Shown here: positions 1-7,036 of the stretch, piece after piece | Layout: each line of letters starts with the position of its first letter | How positions within the stretch are numbered: position 1 is the first letter of the stretch | NCBI GenBank assembly: GCA_020427395.1 | Contig: JAGQON010000014.1 | Span: forward strand, 32,861 to 96,860 | Origin: Phycisphaerales bacterium | Lineage (GTDB): Bacteria > Planctomycetota > Phycisphaerae > Phycisphaerales > UBA1924 | DNA length: 64,000 nt | Direction of reading: 5' to 3' | Notes under the pieces: generated by a model | What the model was told of the DNA's origin: nothing | What the model saw: the letters and a program-made list of their open reading frames with translations, nothing else | Databases searched by the model: none | Translations under genes and position numbers: made by a program

Positions 1-306
1 GACAACAACAGCGCTGACGGTAACATGATCGGCACGCTCGAGGGCGACTTCGGCACGGGCTTTGAAGTCGTTGACCTGTTCGGCAAGAGCGACGGGAACG
101 ACGCGTTCCGCTTCCTCGCCGACGGGCACCGCATCGGCGGCGACAACGATACATGGGTCGGTCGCGGCTGGGTGCTCCCCAACGGCAACATGGGCCTGAC
201 CAACGACTTCCTCTTCCAGGCAGCAATCGTTCCCCTTCCCGCGGCAGCGTGGGGTGGGCTGGCGATGCTCGGCGGACTCGCGGCGGCTCGCCGTATCCGC
301 AAGTAA
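1..306 (+). CDS. VPLP-CTERM surface protein, C-terminal part only
   Basis: The reading frame is open from the first base, so this is the end of a longer secreted protein; 101 codons are visible. The last ~25 residues form a sorting tail: a VPLPAAAW motif, a short hydrophobic helix (GGLAMLGGLAAA) and a basic end (RRIRK). This is the layout of PEP-CTERM-like tails, specifically the VPLPA class, which an exosortase cleaves at the inner membrane before surface attachment. The visible upstream part is Gly/Asp-rich with no catalytic motif I recognise. A clear terminator follows. An exosortase gene lies about 35 kb downstream. The function of the missing N-terminal domain cannot be inferred. Confidence 0.8.
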   Translation, partial: DNNSADGNMIGTLEGDFGTGFEVVDLFGKSDGNDAFRFLADGHRIGGDNDTWVGRGWVLPNGNMGLTNDFLFQAAIVPLPAAAWGGLAMLGGLAAARRIRK

Positions 307-330
307 ACCAATCGCATGAACTCATGCCCA

Positions 331-356
331 AAGCACCCCTGTGGGGTGCTTTTTTC
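331..356 (+). terminator. Rho-independent terminator
   Basis: A perfect 9-bp stem, AAGCACCCC (331-339) with GGGGTGCTT (343-351) around a TGT loop, runs directly into a T tract (350-355). It closes the VPLP-CTERM gene. Confidence 0.9.
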
Positions 357-368
357 ATGCGTGCCCGC

Positions 369-377
369 TATCTTGCA
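369..377 (+). promoter_or_regulatory. Putative -10 element for the TauE/SafE gene
   Basis: TATCTT followed by GCA lies 42 bases before the exporter start codon, just after the preceding terminator. The same TATCTTGCA string occurs before the S41 peptidase gene at 28027. No convincing -35 hexamer is visible, so this rests on -10 resemblance and recurrence. Confidence 0.4.
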
Positions 378-416
378 TGAGTCCCCCACCCACGCCCCTC
401 ACCCTGCGAGGAACAC

Positions 417-1226
417 ATGGACCCCCTCGAGTTCTTTCTACGACTACTTGTTGGGTTCGGGGCTGGGTGTGTCGGTGGGCTTGCCGGGCTTGGTGGCTCG
501 ATCATCATGATCCCCGCGCTGGCGATGTTCTGGGGCTATCAGGACAAAGAGGCGAAGAACGAGCACCATGTCTACATGGCCGCGGCGATGTGCGTGAATG
601 TCATTGTCGCGCTCTCATCGAGCGTACTTCACTCGAAGAAGAAGGCCGCTCGCAAGGACCTGCTAATGGTCCTGATACCCTCGATGGTCGCGGGGATGCT
701 CTTGGGCGTCACGCTGTCGAGCGGGAGCAAGGGGGCCTGGGCTCTATACGCGTTCGCGGGATTCATCTGGCTGTACTGCCTCTACAACATCGTAACCAGC
801 ATCAAGAAGATCCCCGATTACCCCGAGGATAGCGCCACCCCCGTGTGGTGGAAGATCGCGATCGTCGGCGCGTTCTCCGGTGCTGTTGCAGGGTACCTCG
901 GCATCGGGGGTGGGATCCTGCTCGTACCGCTGCTCAACATCGCCAAGCTGCCGCTCCGCCACGCGATCGCGGGCAGCGCGGGGGCCATGTGGGTCGCGTC
1001 ACTCATCGGTGCGACGGGCAAGATGGCGTTGTTGCCCACGATCCAGCTCTCCGACGGCAGCCACCTTCGGATCATGGACGCCTTGAGCTTCGCGGTCCCG
1101 ATGGGGCTCGGTGCGCTCGTGGGTGCGTACCTCGGGGCGATCCTGGCCCACCGGCTCAGGCTGCCGCATCTCAAACTGGCGATCGCCCTGATCCTCGCGG
1201 CCGCGTCGATCAAGATGGTTTCCTAA
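417..1226 (+). CDS. TauE/SafE (TSUP) family membrane exporter
   Basis: A 269-residue polytopic membrane protein of the TauE/SafE (old DUF81) family, which moves sulfite, sulfoacetate or other small organosulfur anions across the inner membrane. The family's internal duplication is visible as two glycine-rich half-site motifs, GGLAGLGGSIIMIPAL near residues 20-35 and AGYLGIGGGILLVPLL near 159-174, each followed by hydrophobic helices. Length fits the family (250-300). A GAGGA ribosome site lies about six bases before the ATG. The gene has its own putative promoter after a terminator. The substrate cannot be told from sequence; there are no sulfur-metabolism neighbours. Confidence 0.9.
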   Translation: MDPLEFFLRLLVGFGAGCVGGLAGLGGSIIMIPALAMFWGYQDKEAKNEHHVYMAAAMCVNVIVALSSSVLHSKKKAARKDLLMVLIPSMVAGMLLGVTLSSGSKGAWALYAFAGFIWLYCLYNIVTSIKKIPDYPEDSATPVWWKIAIVGAFSGAVAGYLGIGGGILLVPLLNIAKLPLRHAIAGSAGAMWVASLIGATGKMALLPTIQLSDGSHLRIMDALSFAVPMGLGALVGAYLGAILAHRLRLPHLKLAIALILAAASIKMVS

Positions 1227-1240
1227 CGAACACCTGCCGC

Positions 1241-1246
1241 TACAAT
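1241..1246 (+). promoter_or_regulatory. Putative -10 box immediately before a start codon (leaderless)
   Basis: TACAAT ends five bases before the ATG at 1252, and there is no Shine-Dalgarno sequence. Transcription from this box would begin at or within a base or two of the start codon. No -35 match is evident. Confidence 0.45.
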
Positions 1247-1251
1247 GTGGC

Positions 1252-1452
1252 ATGAGTTCGCCAGCTACGCACAACCCCGCATCGACGCCCGCCCAGTTTC
1301 GCTCGAAGCTTGGGACATATCTCACGGGCGTCGCGATCGGCTTCATCCTGCTCGGCTCGATCTACTACTTCAAATCACGGGCCGTACAGCGTGAGCAGGC
1401 GGCTCTACAGCAGCAGCAGGAAAGCGGTGACCAATCCGGAGCGACCCCTTGA
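1252..1452 (+). CDS. Small single-pass membrane protein upstream of uvrA
   Basis: A 66-residue protein with a polar N-terminus, one transmembrane helix (about residues 24-41, LTGVAIGFILLGSIYYF) and a Gln-rich charged C-terminus (AALQQQQESG). I do not recognise a family. The stop codon overlaps the uvrA start in a TTGA arrangement (TTG at 1449, TGA at 1450), typical of translational coupling, which supports that both are real. A TACAAT box sits five bases before the ATG and there is no ribosome site. The function is unknown. It may be an inner-membrane accessory or simply a small protein co-transcribed with uvrA. Confidence 0.6.
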   Translation: MSSPATHNPASTPAQFRSKLGTYLTGVAIGFILLGSIYYFKSRAVQREQAALQQQQESGDQSGATP

Positions 1453-4400
1453 GCCCTGCACAAAAGACGAAGAACAAGCCCGCGAAGAAGTCGGCCAAGA
1501 AACAAACCACGAAGAGAACGCCCGCGACGAACACCAAGGCCGCGCTGCCCGCAGACCCGCAGCGCATGATCCGCATCCGCGGCGCCAAAGAGCACAACCT
1601 CAAGTCGGTGGACATCGATATCCCGCGCGATCAGCTGGTGATCATCACCGGGCTCTCGGGCTCTGGAAAGTCGTCGCTGGCGTTCGACACGATCTTCGCC
1701 GAGGGTCAGCGCAAGTACATGGAGTCGCTGAGCGCGTACGCGCGTCAGTTCCTCGACCAGCTCAAGAAGCCCGACATCGAGGAGATCGAGGGCATCCCCC
1801 CCACCATCGCCATCGAGCAGCGCAGCGCCAGCCATAACCCGCGCTCCACCGTGGCCACGACGACCGAGATCTACGACTACCTGCGGCTGTTGTTCGCCCG
1901 CTGCGGCACGCCCCGATCGTGGGCACCGACGAAGACCAAGAAGGATGGCACCGTCCTCGCCCGCTCCGGGCGTCCCATCGAGTCGTCCTCGGCGACGCAG
2001 ATCGTCGACCACATCACCGGCTTCGGCGAGTGGACCCGGATGATGATCCTCGCGCCCGTGGTCAGCGCCAAGAAGGGCTTCCACAAGGACACGCTCGAGG
2101 ACCTGTTCAAGCAGGGCTGGGTGCGGGCACGCGTCAACGGCGATCTCATTGATCTTCGCGATGCCCTCAAGGAAGACAACGAGAACCCGCTCAAGCTGCA
2201 TCGCCACAAGAAGCACAGCATCGACGCGGTGGTCGACCGGGTAGTCATCCGGGTTGACGACGAGTCACGCCAGCGGCTGGTCGAATCGGTCGAGGCCGCG
2301 CTGCGCATCGCCGAGGGCTCGGTGGTGGTGAGTGTGGAAACTGATGGCGGCACCCAGTGGACCGACCATGCCTTCAGCGAGCACTTCGCAGACCCCGACC
2401 ACCCCGAGATCGCGCTGAGCGAGCTCTCCCCGCGCCTCTTCTCCTTCAACTCGCCGTTCGGCGCGTGCCCCGATTGTCACGGGCTGGGCGTGATCCTCGA
2501 GTTCGATGAAGAACTCGTCGTCCCCGACAAGGAAGTCGGGCTGCTCAACAACGCGATCGTGCCCTGGAAGAAAAACGGCCCGGGCGGGATGATCTACCCG
2601 CGCTATCTCCGACGCTTCTGCCGCGCGTTCGACATCACGCCGAGCACCAAGCTCAGCGCACTGAGCGAAGAACTCTACACCCTGCTCATGCACGGCAACA
2701 GCGCCCCCGGGGCGCTCAAAACGCGCAAGGAGTGGGACGGCGTGATGCCCATGCTTCAGGCATGGTTCCACAAGACCGAGTCGTCGTGGGTTAAGGACCA
2801 CCTGCATCAGTTCCAGCACGAGATCATCTGCCCCACCTGCTGCGGCGATCGACTGGGCATCTCGGCGCTGCATGTCACGATCGAGTCCAAGCACCGCGCC
2901 GACATGGACAAGGCCGGCTCCCCCACCGTCATCGGGCGGCCCCGCAACGACGGCACGATCCTCAACATCTCCGAGCTGTCGCGGCTCAACATCACCGACG
3001 CCGTGCAGTACATCGAGGGTCTGTCGCTCTCAAAGGAGCAGCAGGTCATCGCCGAGGCGATCGTGCGCGAGATCACCAACCGCCTGCGCTTCCTCGAATC
3101 GGTCGGCCTTGAGTACCTCTCACTCGATCGGCGCACGGCAACCCTCTCCGGCGGCGAGGCCCAGCGCATCCGCCTGGCCACGCAGGTCGGCTCCGGGCTC
3201 GTCGGCGCGTGCTATGTGCTCGATGAACCCACGATCGGGCTGCACCAACGAGACAACGACCGCCTGATCCGCACGCTGCGGCACCTCACGGACATCGGCA
3301 ACTCGGTGCTGGTGGTCGAGCACGACGAGGACACGATCCGGGCCGCGGATCACATCATCGACATCGGGCCGGGCCCGGGCGTGCACGGCGGTCGCGTCGT
3401 GGCGCAGGGCACGATCGACGACATCATCAACACCCCCGGCTCGCTCACCGGTGATTACCTCGCCGGGCGCCGGACCATCGATGTGCCCAAGGAACGACGC
3501 AAACTCTCCGACAAAAAAGCCATGGTCATCAAGGGGGCGGCCCAGAACAACCTCAAGTCCATCGATGTCGCCTTCCCGATCGGTGGGATGATCTGCGTCA
3601 CCGGCGTATCGGGCTCGGGCAAGTCCACCCTGGTCAATCAGATCCTGCTGCCCGCGGTCAAACGCGAAGTGATGGGCTCCAAGACTAAGCCCGGCAAGCA
3701 CACCCGCATCAACGGGCTCCAGCATATCGATCGCATCATCGAGGTCGACCAGTCGCCCATTGGGCGCACGCCGCGGAGCAACCCGGCGACCTACACCGGC
3801 ATCTTTGACGAGATCCGTAAGGTCTTCACCGCCACCAAGGAAGCCAAGATCCGCGGCTACAAGCCCGGACGCTTCTCGTTTAATGTGTCATCCAAGAACG
3901 GCGGCGGGCGCTGTGAGGCCTGCGCTGGTCAGGGCACCAAGAAGATCGAGATGCACTTCCTCCCCGATGTCTTCGTCGAGTGCGAGGTCTGCAACGGCAA
4001 ACGCTACAACCGCGAGACGCTCCAGGTGCTTTACCGAGGCAAGAACATCGCCAATGTGCTCGACATGACCGTTGAGGACGCGTGCGGCTTCTTCGAGAAC
4101 CACCCCAAGATCCTGCGTTTTACCGAGTGCCTGCGCGATGTCGGGCTCGACTACATCACGCTCGGGCAGCCCAGCACCACGCTCAGCGGCGGCGAGGCCC
4201 AGCGGGTCAAGCTTGCCACCGAGCTGGGCAAGGGCACGCGCCACGACGGCACCATGAGCAGTGAGCACACGCTCTACATCCTCGACGAGCCGACCACCGG
4301 GCTGCACTTTGAGGATATCAACAAGCTCATCGGCGTGCTCAATCGCCTGGCCGACGCGGGCAACACGCTCATCGTCATCGAGCACAACCTCGATGTCATC

Positions 4401-4538
4401 AAGTGCGCCGACTGGATCAATGATCTGGGCCCCGAGGGCGGCGACAAGGGCGGCACGCTGCTTGCCTCTGGCACGCCGGAGGATGTGGCGAGAGTCGCTG
4501 CCAGTTACACCGGGCAGTACCTCAAGGGGATGCTTTAG
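1449..4538 (+). CDS. uvrA: UvrABC excinuclease subunit A
   Basis: DNA-damage recognition ATPase of nucleotide excision repair; works as a dimer with UvrB in the cytoplasm. 1029 residues, against about 940-960 usually. Visible: Walker A GLSGSGKSS (residues 68-76), first signature LSGGEAQR with YVLDEPTIGLH, second Walker A GVSGSGKST (Lys725), second LSGGEAQR with YILDEPTTGLH, and the UvrA zinc module GGGRCEAC...CEVCNGKR. The TTG start is supported by a GGAG site eight bases upstream and by the 4-base overlap with the preceding gene. It adds a 39-residue Lys/Thr-rich extension before the usual beginning (MIRIRGAKEHNLK). An ATG at 1566 would give 990 residues but has no ribosome site. Confidence 0.97.
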   Translation: MSPAQKTKNKPAKKSAKKQTTKRTPATNTKAALPADPQRMIRIRGAKEHNLKSVDIDIPRDQLVIITGLSGSGKSSLAFDTIFAEGQRKYMESLSAYARQFLDQLKKPDIEEIEGIPPTIAIEQRSASHNPRSTVATTTEIYDYLRLLFARCGTPRSWAPTKTKKDGTVLARSGRPIESSSATQIVDHITGFGEWTRMMILAPVVSAKKGFHKDTLEDLFKQGWVRARVNGDLIDLRDALKEDNENPLKLHRHKKHSIDAVVDRVVIRVDDESRQRLVESVEAALRIAEGSVVVSVETDGGTQWTDHAFSEHFADPDHPEIALSELSPRLFSFNSPFGACPDCHGLGVILEFDEELVVPDKEVGLLNNAIVPWKKNGPGGMIYPRYLRRFCRAFDITPSTKLSALSEELYTLLMHGNSAPGALKTRKEWDGVMPMLQAWFHKTESSWVKDHLHQFQHEIICPTCCGDRLGISALHVTIESKHRADMDKAGSPTVIGRPRNDGTILNISELSRLNITDAVQYIEGLSLSKEQQVIAEAIVREITNRLRFLESVGLEYLSLDRRTATLSGGEAQRIRLATQVGSGLVGACYVLDEPTIGLHQRDNDRLIRTLRHLTDIGNSVLVVEHDEDTIRAADHIIDIGPGPGVHGGRVVAQGTIDDIINTPGSLTGDYLAGRRTIDVPKERRKLSDKKAMVIKGAAQNNLKSIDVAFPIGGMICVTGVSGSGKSTLVNQILLPAVKREVMGSKTKPGKHTRINGLQHIDRIIEVDQSPIGRTPRSNPATYTGIFDEIRKVFTATKEAKIRGYKPGRFSFNVSSKNGGGRCEACAGQGTKKIEMHFLPDVFVECEVCNGKRYNRETLQVLYRGKNIANVLDMTVEDACGFFENHPKILRFTECLRDVGLDYITLGQPSTTLSGGEAQRVKLATELGKGTRHDGTMSSEHTLYILDEPTTGLHFEDINKLIGVLNRLADAGNTLIVIEHNLDVIKCADWINDLGPEGGDKGGTLLASGTPEDVARVAASYTGQYLKGML

Positions 4539-4611
4539 GCATCCACCGATAACACACCGCCTGGCATGCGCAGAATGTCTCCGAGACGACTCGCTCGGTA
4601 CAAACAGAACA

Positions 4612-4635
4612 CCCCTGATCGATTGGTCTGAGGGG
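4612..4635 (+). terminator. Imperfect hairpin after uvrA
   Basis: CCCCT-GATC pairs with GGTC-AGGGG around a GATT loop, with a two-base bulge, 74 bases past the uvrA stop. It lacks a real U tract, so it is a weak terminator or processing hairpin. Confidence 0.35.
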
Positions 4636-4648
4636 ATCCGCTTTGTAC

Positions 4649-4676
4649 TGGACAGGCATTGGATCGGTGGTATTCT
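4649..4676 (+). promoter_or_regulatory. Putative promoter for the 38-residue ORF
   Basis: TGGACA (4649-4654), a 16-base gap, then TATTCT (4671-4676) preceded by TGG as in an extended -10. It lies 40 bases before the small ORF and after the uvrA hairpin. Confidence 0.4.
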
Positions 4677-4715
4677 TCGAATGTCCCACACTTTACTTCA
4701 GAAAGGAGGCCTGCC

Positions 4716-4832
4716 ATGGAGACGAGCAAGACTTCGAAGATGTTCATCACATCAACGATGTCGTTCCCTCAGCTTGAGCTCACAGGGTTGGCTTCCCGCC
4801 TACCCACGCGGGAGCTTGATGTGCTCTTGTGA
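4716..4832 (+). CDS. Small unrecognised ORF, 38 residues
   Basis: An ATG preceded by AAAGGAGG, one of the strongest Shine-Dalgarno sites in the window, with five bases between. The frame runs 38 codons (begins METSKTSKMFITS, ends TRELDVLL) to a TGA at 4830 and is followed 70 bases later by a strong terminator. A plausible promoter precedes it. It has no transmembrane helix or cysteine motif, and I recognise no family. The self-contained promoter, ribosome site, ORF and terminator support a real small gene, but its codons are too few to judge; it could also be the leader of a small RNA. Confidence 0.5.
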   Translation: METSKTSKMFITSTMSFPQLELTGLASRLPTRELDVLL

Positions 4833-4901
4833 GCACGCCCTCCCCCCAGTCAGGTCCCCGCGCTTTGTGTGCAAGGACAGCTCATCTCTCAATCTTCAAA
4901 G

Positions 4902-4932
4902 ACTCCCCGCCGAGAGATCGGGGAGTTTTTTT
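4902..4932 (+). terminator. Rho-independent terminator
   Basis: A perfect 8-bp stem ACTCCCCG (4902-4909) with CGGGGAGT (4919-4926), then seven Ts. It closes the small-ORF transcript. Confidence 0.88.
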
Positions 4933-5119
4933 CGTTCGATCAGGTGCCTACTCGCTGTGAATTAGCACAGATTTTCTGCGTAAAGCCGGCGATAGCACGG
5001 ACTTAAACCCAACATTATATCAAAGTAAAAACTATTTTACACCCGGTTTTGCCATATACACCTTGATCGGGATTTCAGTTTGCGTAGGGTAGGAAAGAAG
5101 ACCCAGGGGATGAAGATCT

Positions 5120-5164
5120 GTGCCGAGGAGTCGGCCACTGACACGACCGATCGTCGGTTTCGTG
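5120..5164 (+). promoter_or_regulatory. Two tandem RNA hairpins in the leader of a VPLP-CTERM gene
   Basis: Hairpin one: GTGCCGA (5120-5126), loop GGAG, TCGGCCAC (5131-5138) with one bulge. Hairpin two: CACGA-CCGA (5142-5150), loop TCG, TCGG-TT-TCGTG (5154-5164). They end 45 bases before the ATG at 5210, and the ribosome site GGAGGAG lies outside them. The region 4933-5119 upstream is AT-rich with no gene. I cannot match the fold to a known riboswitch class. Confidence 0.4.
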
Positions 5165-5209
5165 GGGTTATCCCCTTGTCTATTTCTAGCATTACTGGAG
5201 GAGATACAG

Positions 5210-5863
5210 ATGAATATTCGATTACTCGCCGCGGCGGGCCTTGTGTGCACGCTTGGTGCACACGCCAATGCCGGTTTCAACTTTGTCGATCGTCAGTTCG
5301 GTATTTCGAGCGCCGGCGCTGGCGTTGACTTTGATTTCACCGAGCAGAACGACGGCCTGAACAACAGCTACCTCACCGCAGACAGCGCGGGTGCGCTCAC
5401 CATGAACGACCCCGACCTCGTTGGCTCCGGCAGCATCCAGGCCGGCGATGTCGACTGGTTCGCCTTCTCGCTGCAGACTGACGCGAGCCTGGTCTTCGCC
5501 ACTGGTGCCACGCTCGATATGCCCTACGGGCTGTCGTTGCAGATGCTCGACGGCGACGGCAATGTGCTGATCGGCGATGCGGAGATGAGCCCCGACGGCG
5601 ATTCACCCCTTTCAATCCAGCAGGCGTTGCTCCCGCAGGGGACATACTTTGTCGGCATCTCAGGGTTCGATCCTGATGTGCTGAGTGGTGATCTTCTCGA
5701 CGGGATGAACGCGGGCTCGCCCCACAACTACGACTTCAACTATGTGCTTTCGCTCGAGGCCCTTCCCGTCGCGGTCGTGCCGCTGCCCCCGGCCGCGCTC
5801 GCCGGGCTCGGCCTGCTGCTCCCGCTGGGCATCGCACGGCGCATCAAGCAGTCGAGAACATGA
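5210..5863 (+). CDS. VPLP-CTERM secreted protein
   Basis: A 217-residue exported protein. It has a signal peptide (residues 1-20, MNIRLLAAAG...HANA), a soluble domain, and a C-terminal sorting tail of VPLPPAAL, a hydrophobic stretch and a basic end (ARRIKQSRT). The middle (about residues 30-185) contains GDVDWFAFSL, a beta-strand-rich run and LPQGTYFVGISG, which resembles the pre-peptidase C-terminal/DVUA0089-type beta domain of surface proteins. The ATG at 5210 is chosen because GGAGGAG lies six bases upstream and the signal peptide begins there. It is probably an exosortase substrate anchored at the cell surface. The binding partner is unknown. Confidence 0.85.
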   Translation: MNIRLLAAAGLVCTLGAHANAGFNFVDRQFGISSAGAGVDFDFTEQNDGLNNSYLTADSAGALTMNDPDLVGSGSIQAGDVDWFAFSLQTDASLVFATGATLDMPYGLSLQMLDGDGNVLIGDAEMSPDGDSPLSIQQALLPQGTYFVGISGFDPDVLSGDLLDGMNAGSPHNYDFNYVLSLEALPVAVVPLPPAALAGLGLLLPLGIARRIKQSRT

Positions 5864-5904
5864 TCAGGAAGTTTGAACACTGAGGAGAGTGGGACTTCCA
5901 TCAG

Positions 5905-5938
5905 AACAGAGCCCGTCGATAACTCGGCGGGCTCTGTT
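5905..5938. terminator. Hairpin between convergent genes
   Basis: An 11-bp perfect inverted repeat, AACAGAGCCCG (5905-5915) and CGGGCTCTGTT (5928-5938). It lies between the ends of two convergent genes and could serve both. Neither side has a long T run. Confidence 0.6.
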
Positions 5939-5971
5939 CGTTATGTGGAATCGCGTTCGTCGCCTGTGCTG

Positions 5972-6895
5972 TTACGGGCAACCGGCACCGAAGTACCCAA
6001 GAAATGCGCTGACATCGAAGAAACTGAACTCGGCATCGCCGGTGTAATCAGCGATATAATCGCCCGCGTTGTATGCGCTCAGGAAGGCACTGACATCAAA
6101 GAAGTCAAGTGCGCCGTCACCCGTGAGATCGGCCGGGCATGGGGTCCATTGCACGATCGTGTCCGAGTACTCGATCTCGAACTCATTGGCATAGAAGTAA
6201 GTCTGACCGTTCTCCTCGTAGGTCGCATCTGGGTCAATCACAATGATCGGGTCCGCGGTGGCACTGACTTCTGCATTGGCAAAGACCTCCCCGCGTGCGC
6301 GGAGCTCGACGGTTCCGGTGAGGCCGACCGAGACCACGGTGCTGATGGTCTGGTTGAATGAGTCCTGCGTGTTCATGACGACGGTATCGAGCTGAGCACT
6401 TGCAACGGCGCCGACCAGAATAGAAGATGTTCCGGGACGACGAACAATCGACTCCGCAAGAGCGATCGCCCGTGGGAACTGCCCCGTGCCAGTGATGTGC
6501 GCATCACCGATGATGGTGATGAGCAGCGGTACGCTCGTGCGAGTCGATCCTGCAAGCGGCATGACACGATACCCATAGAGCACCCTTGCCTCGGCGACGG
6601 GCCCAGTGAATGAGCCAAGGCTCCCGCTTCCCGCGCCATCGATATCCGCGATCGGAACTCGCCCTCCACCGGCCGACGCCTGACCTGTGTAACTGTACGG
6701 GTTGCCGGGCCCATTACTGCCGTTATAGCTATAGCTCACATTGGTCGGCACTGGCAGGAAAGTCGAATCGTTCGACCCCTGCGGTGTAATCACTGATGCT
6801 CGGTAACTTGCCGATCCCAGCCCCTGCGCACTCGCACTCGATGCGACAACCATCAGCCCGAGCAGGGATATTGTCAGGTGTCTCTTCAGATTCAT
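5972..6895 (-). CDS. Secreted protein with C-terminal GC-type dockerin
   Basis: A 307-residue exported protein: signal peptide (MNLKRHLTISLLGLMVVASS, cut after SAQ), an unrecognised beta-rich body of about 225 residues, and a C-terminal dockerin-like pair. The two repeats, DLTGDGALDFFDVSAFL and the shorter DYTGDAEFSFFDVSAFL, carry the Asp/Asn calcium-binding pattern, and the protein ends GAGCP. This tail type is common in Phycisphaerae, where it is thought to anchor proteins rather than build cellulosomes. The start at 6895 is preferred over longer options because GAGGG lies five bases upstream and the signal peptide begins there. Body function unknown. Confidence 0.85.
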   Translation of the reverse strand: MNLKRHLTISLLGLMVVASSASAQGLGSASYRASVITPQGSNDSTFLPVPTNVSYSYNGSNGPGNPYSYTGQASAGGGRVPIADIDGAGSGSLGSFTGPVAEARVLYGYRVMPLAGSTRTSVPLLITIIGDAHITGTGQFPRAIALAESIVRRPGTSSILVGAVASAQLDTVVMNTQDSFNQTISTVVSVGLTGTVELRARGEVFANAEVSATADPIIVIDPDATYEENGQTYFYANEFEIEYSDTIVQWTPCPADLTGDGALDFFDVSAFLSAYNAGDYIADYTGDAEFSFFDVSAFLGYFGAGCP

Positions 6896-7036
6896 AACTA
6901 CCCTCATCGTCACGCACGCCTGGCGCGCGAGTCGGCCTGCAGATGTCCCCGGCATGGGTTCGGCCATCCCACGCCCCAAATTACACTATACACCATGAAG
7001 AGCATCTCGCATCCCACTTTTTGGTGGGTGCGTGGT

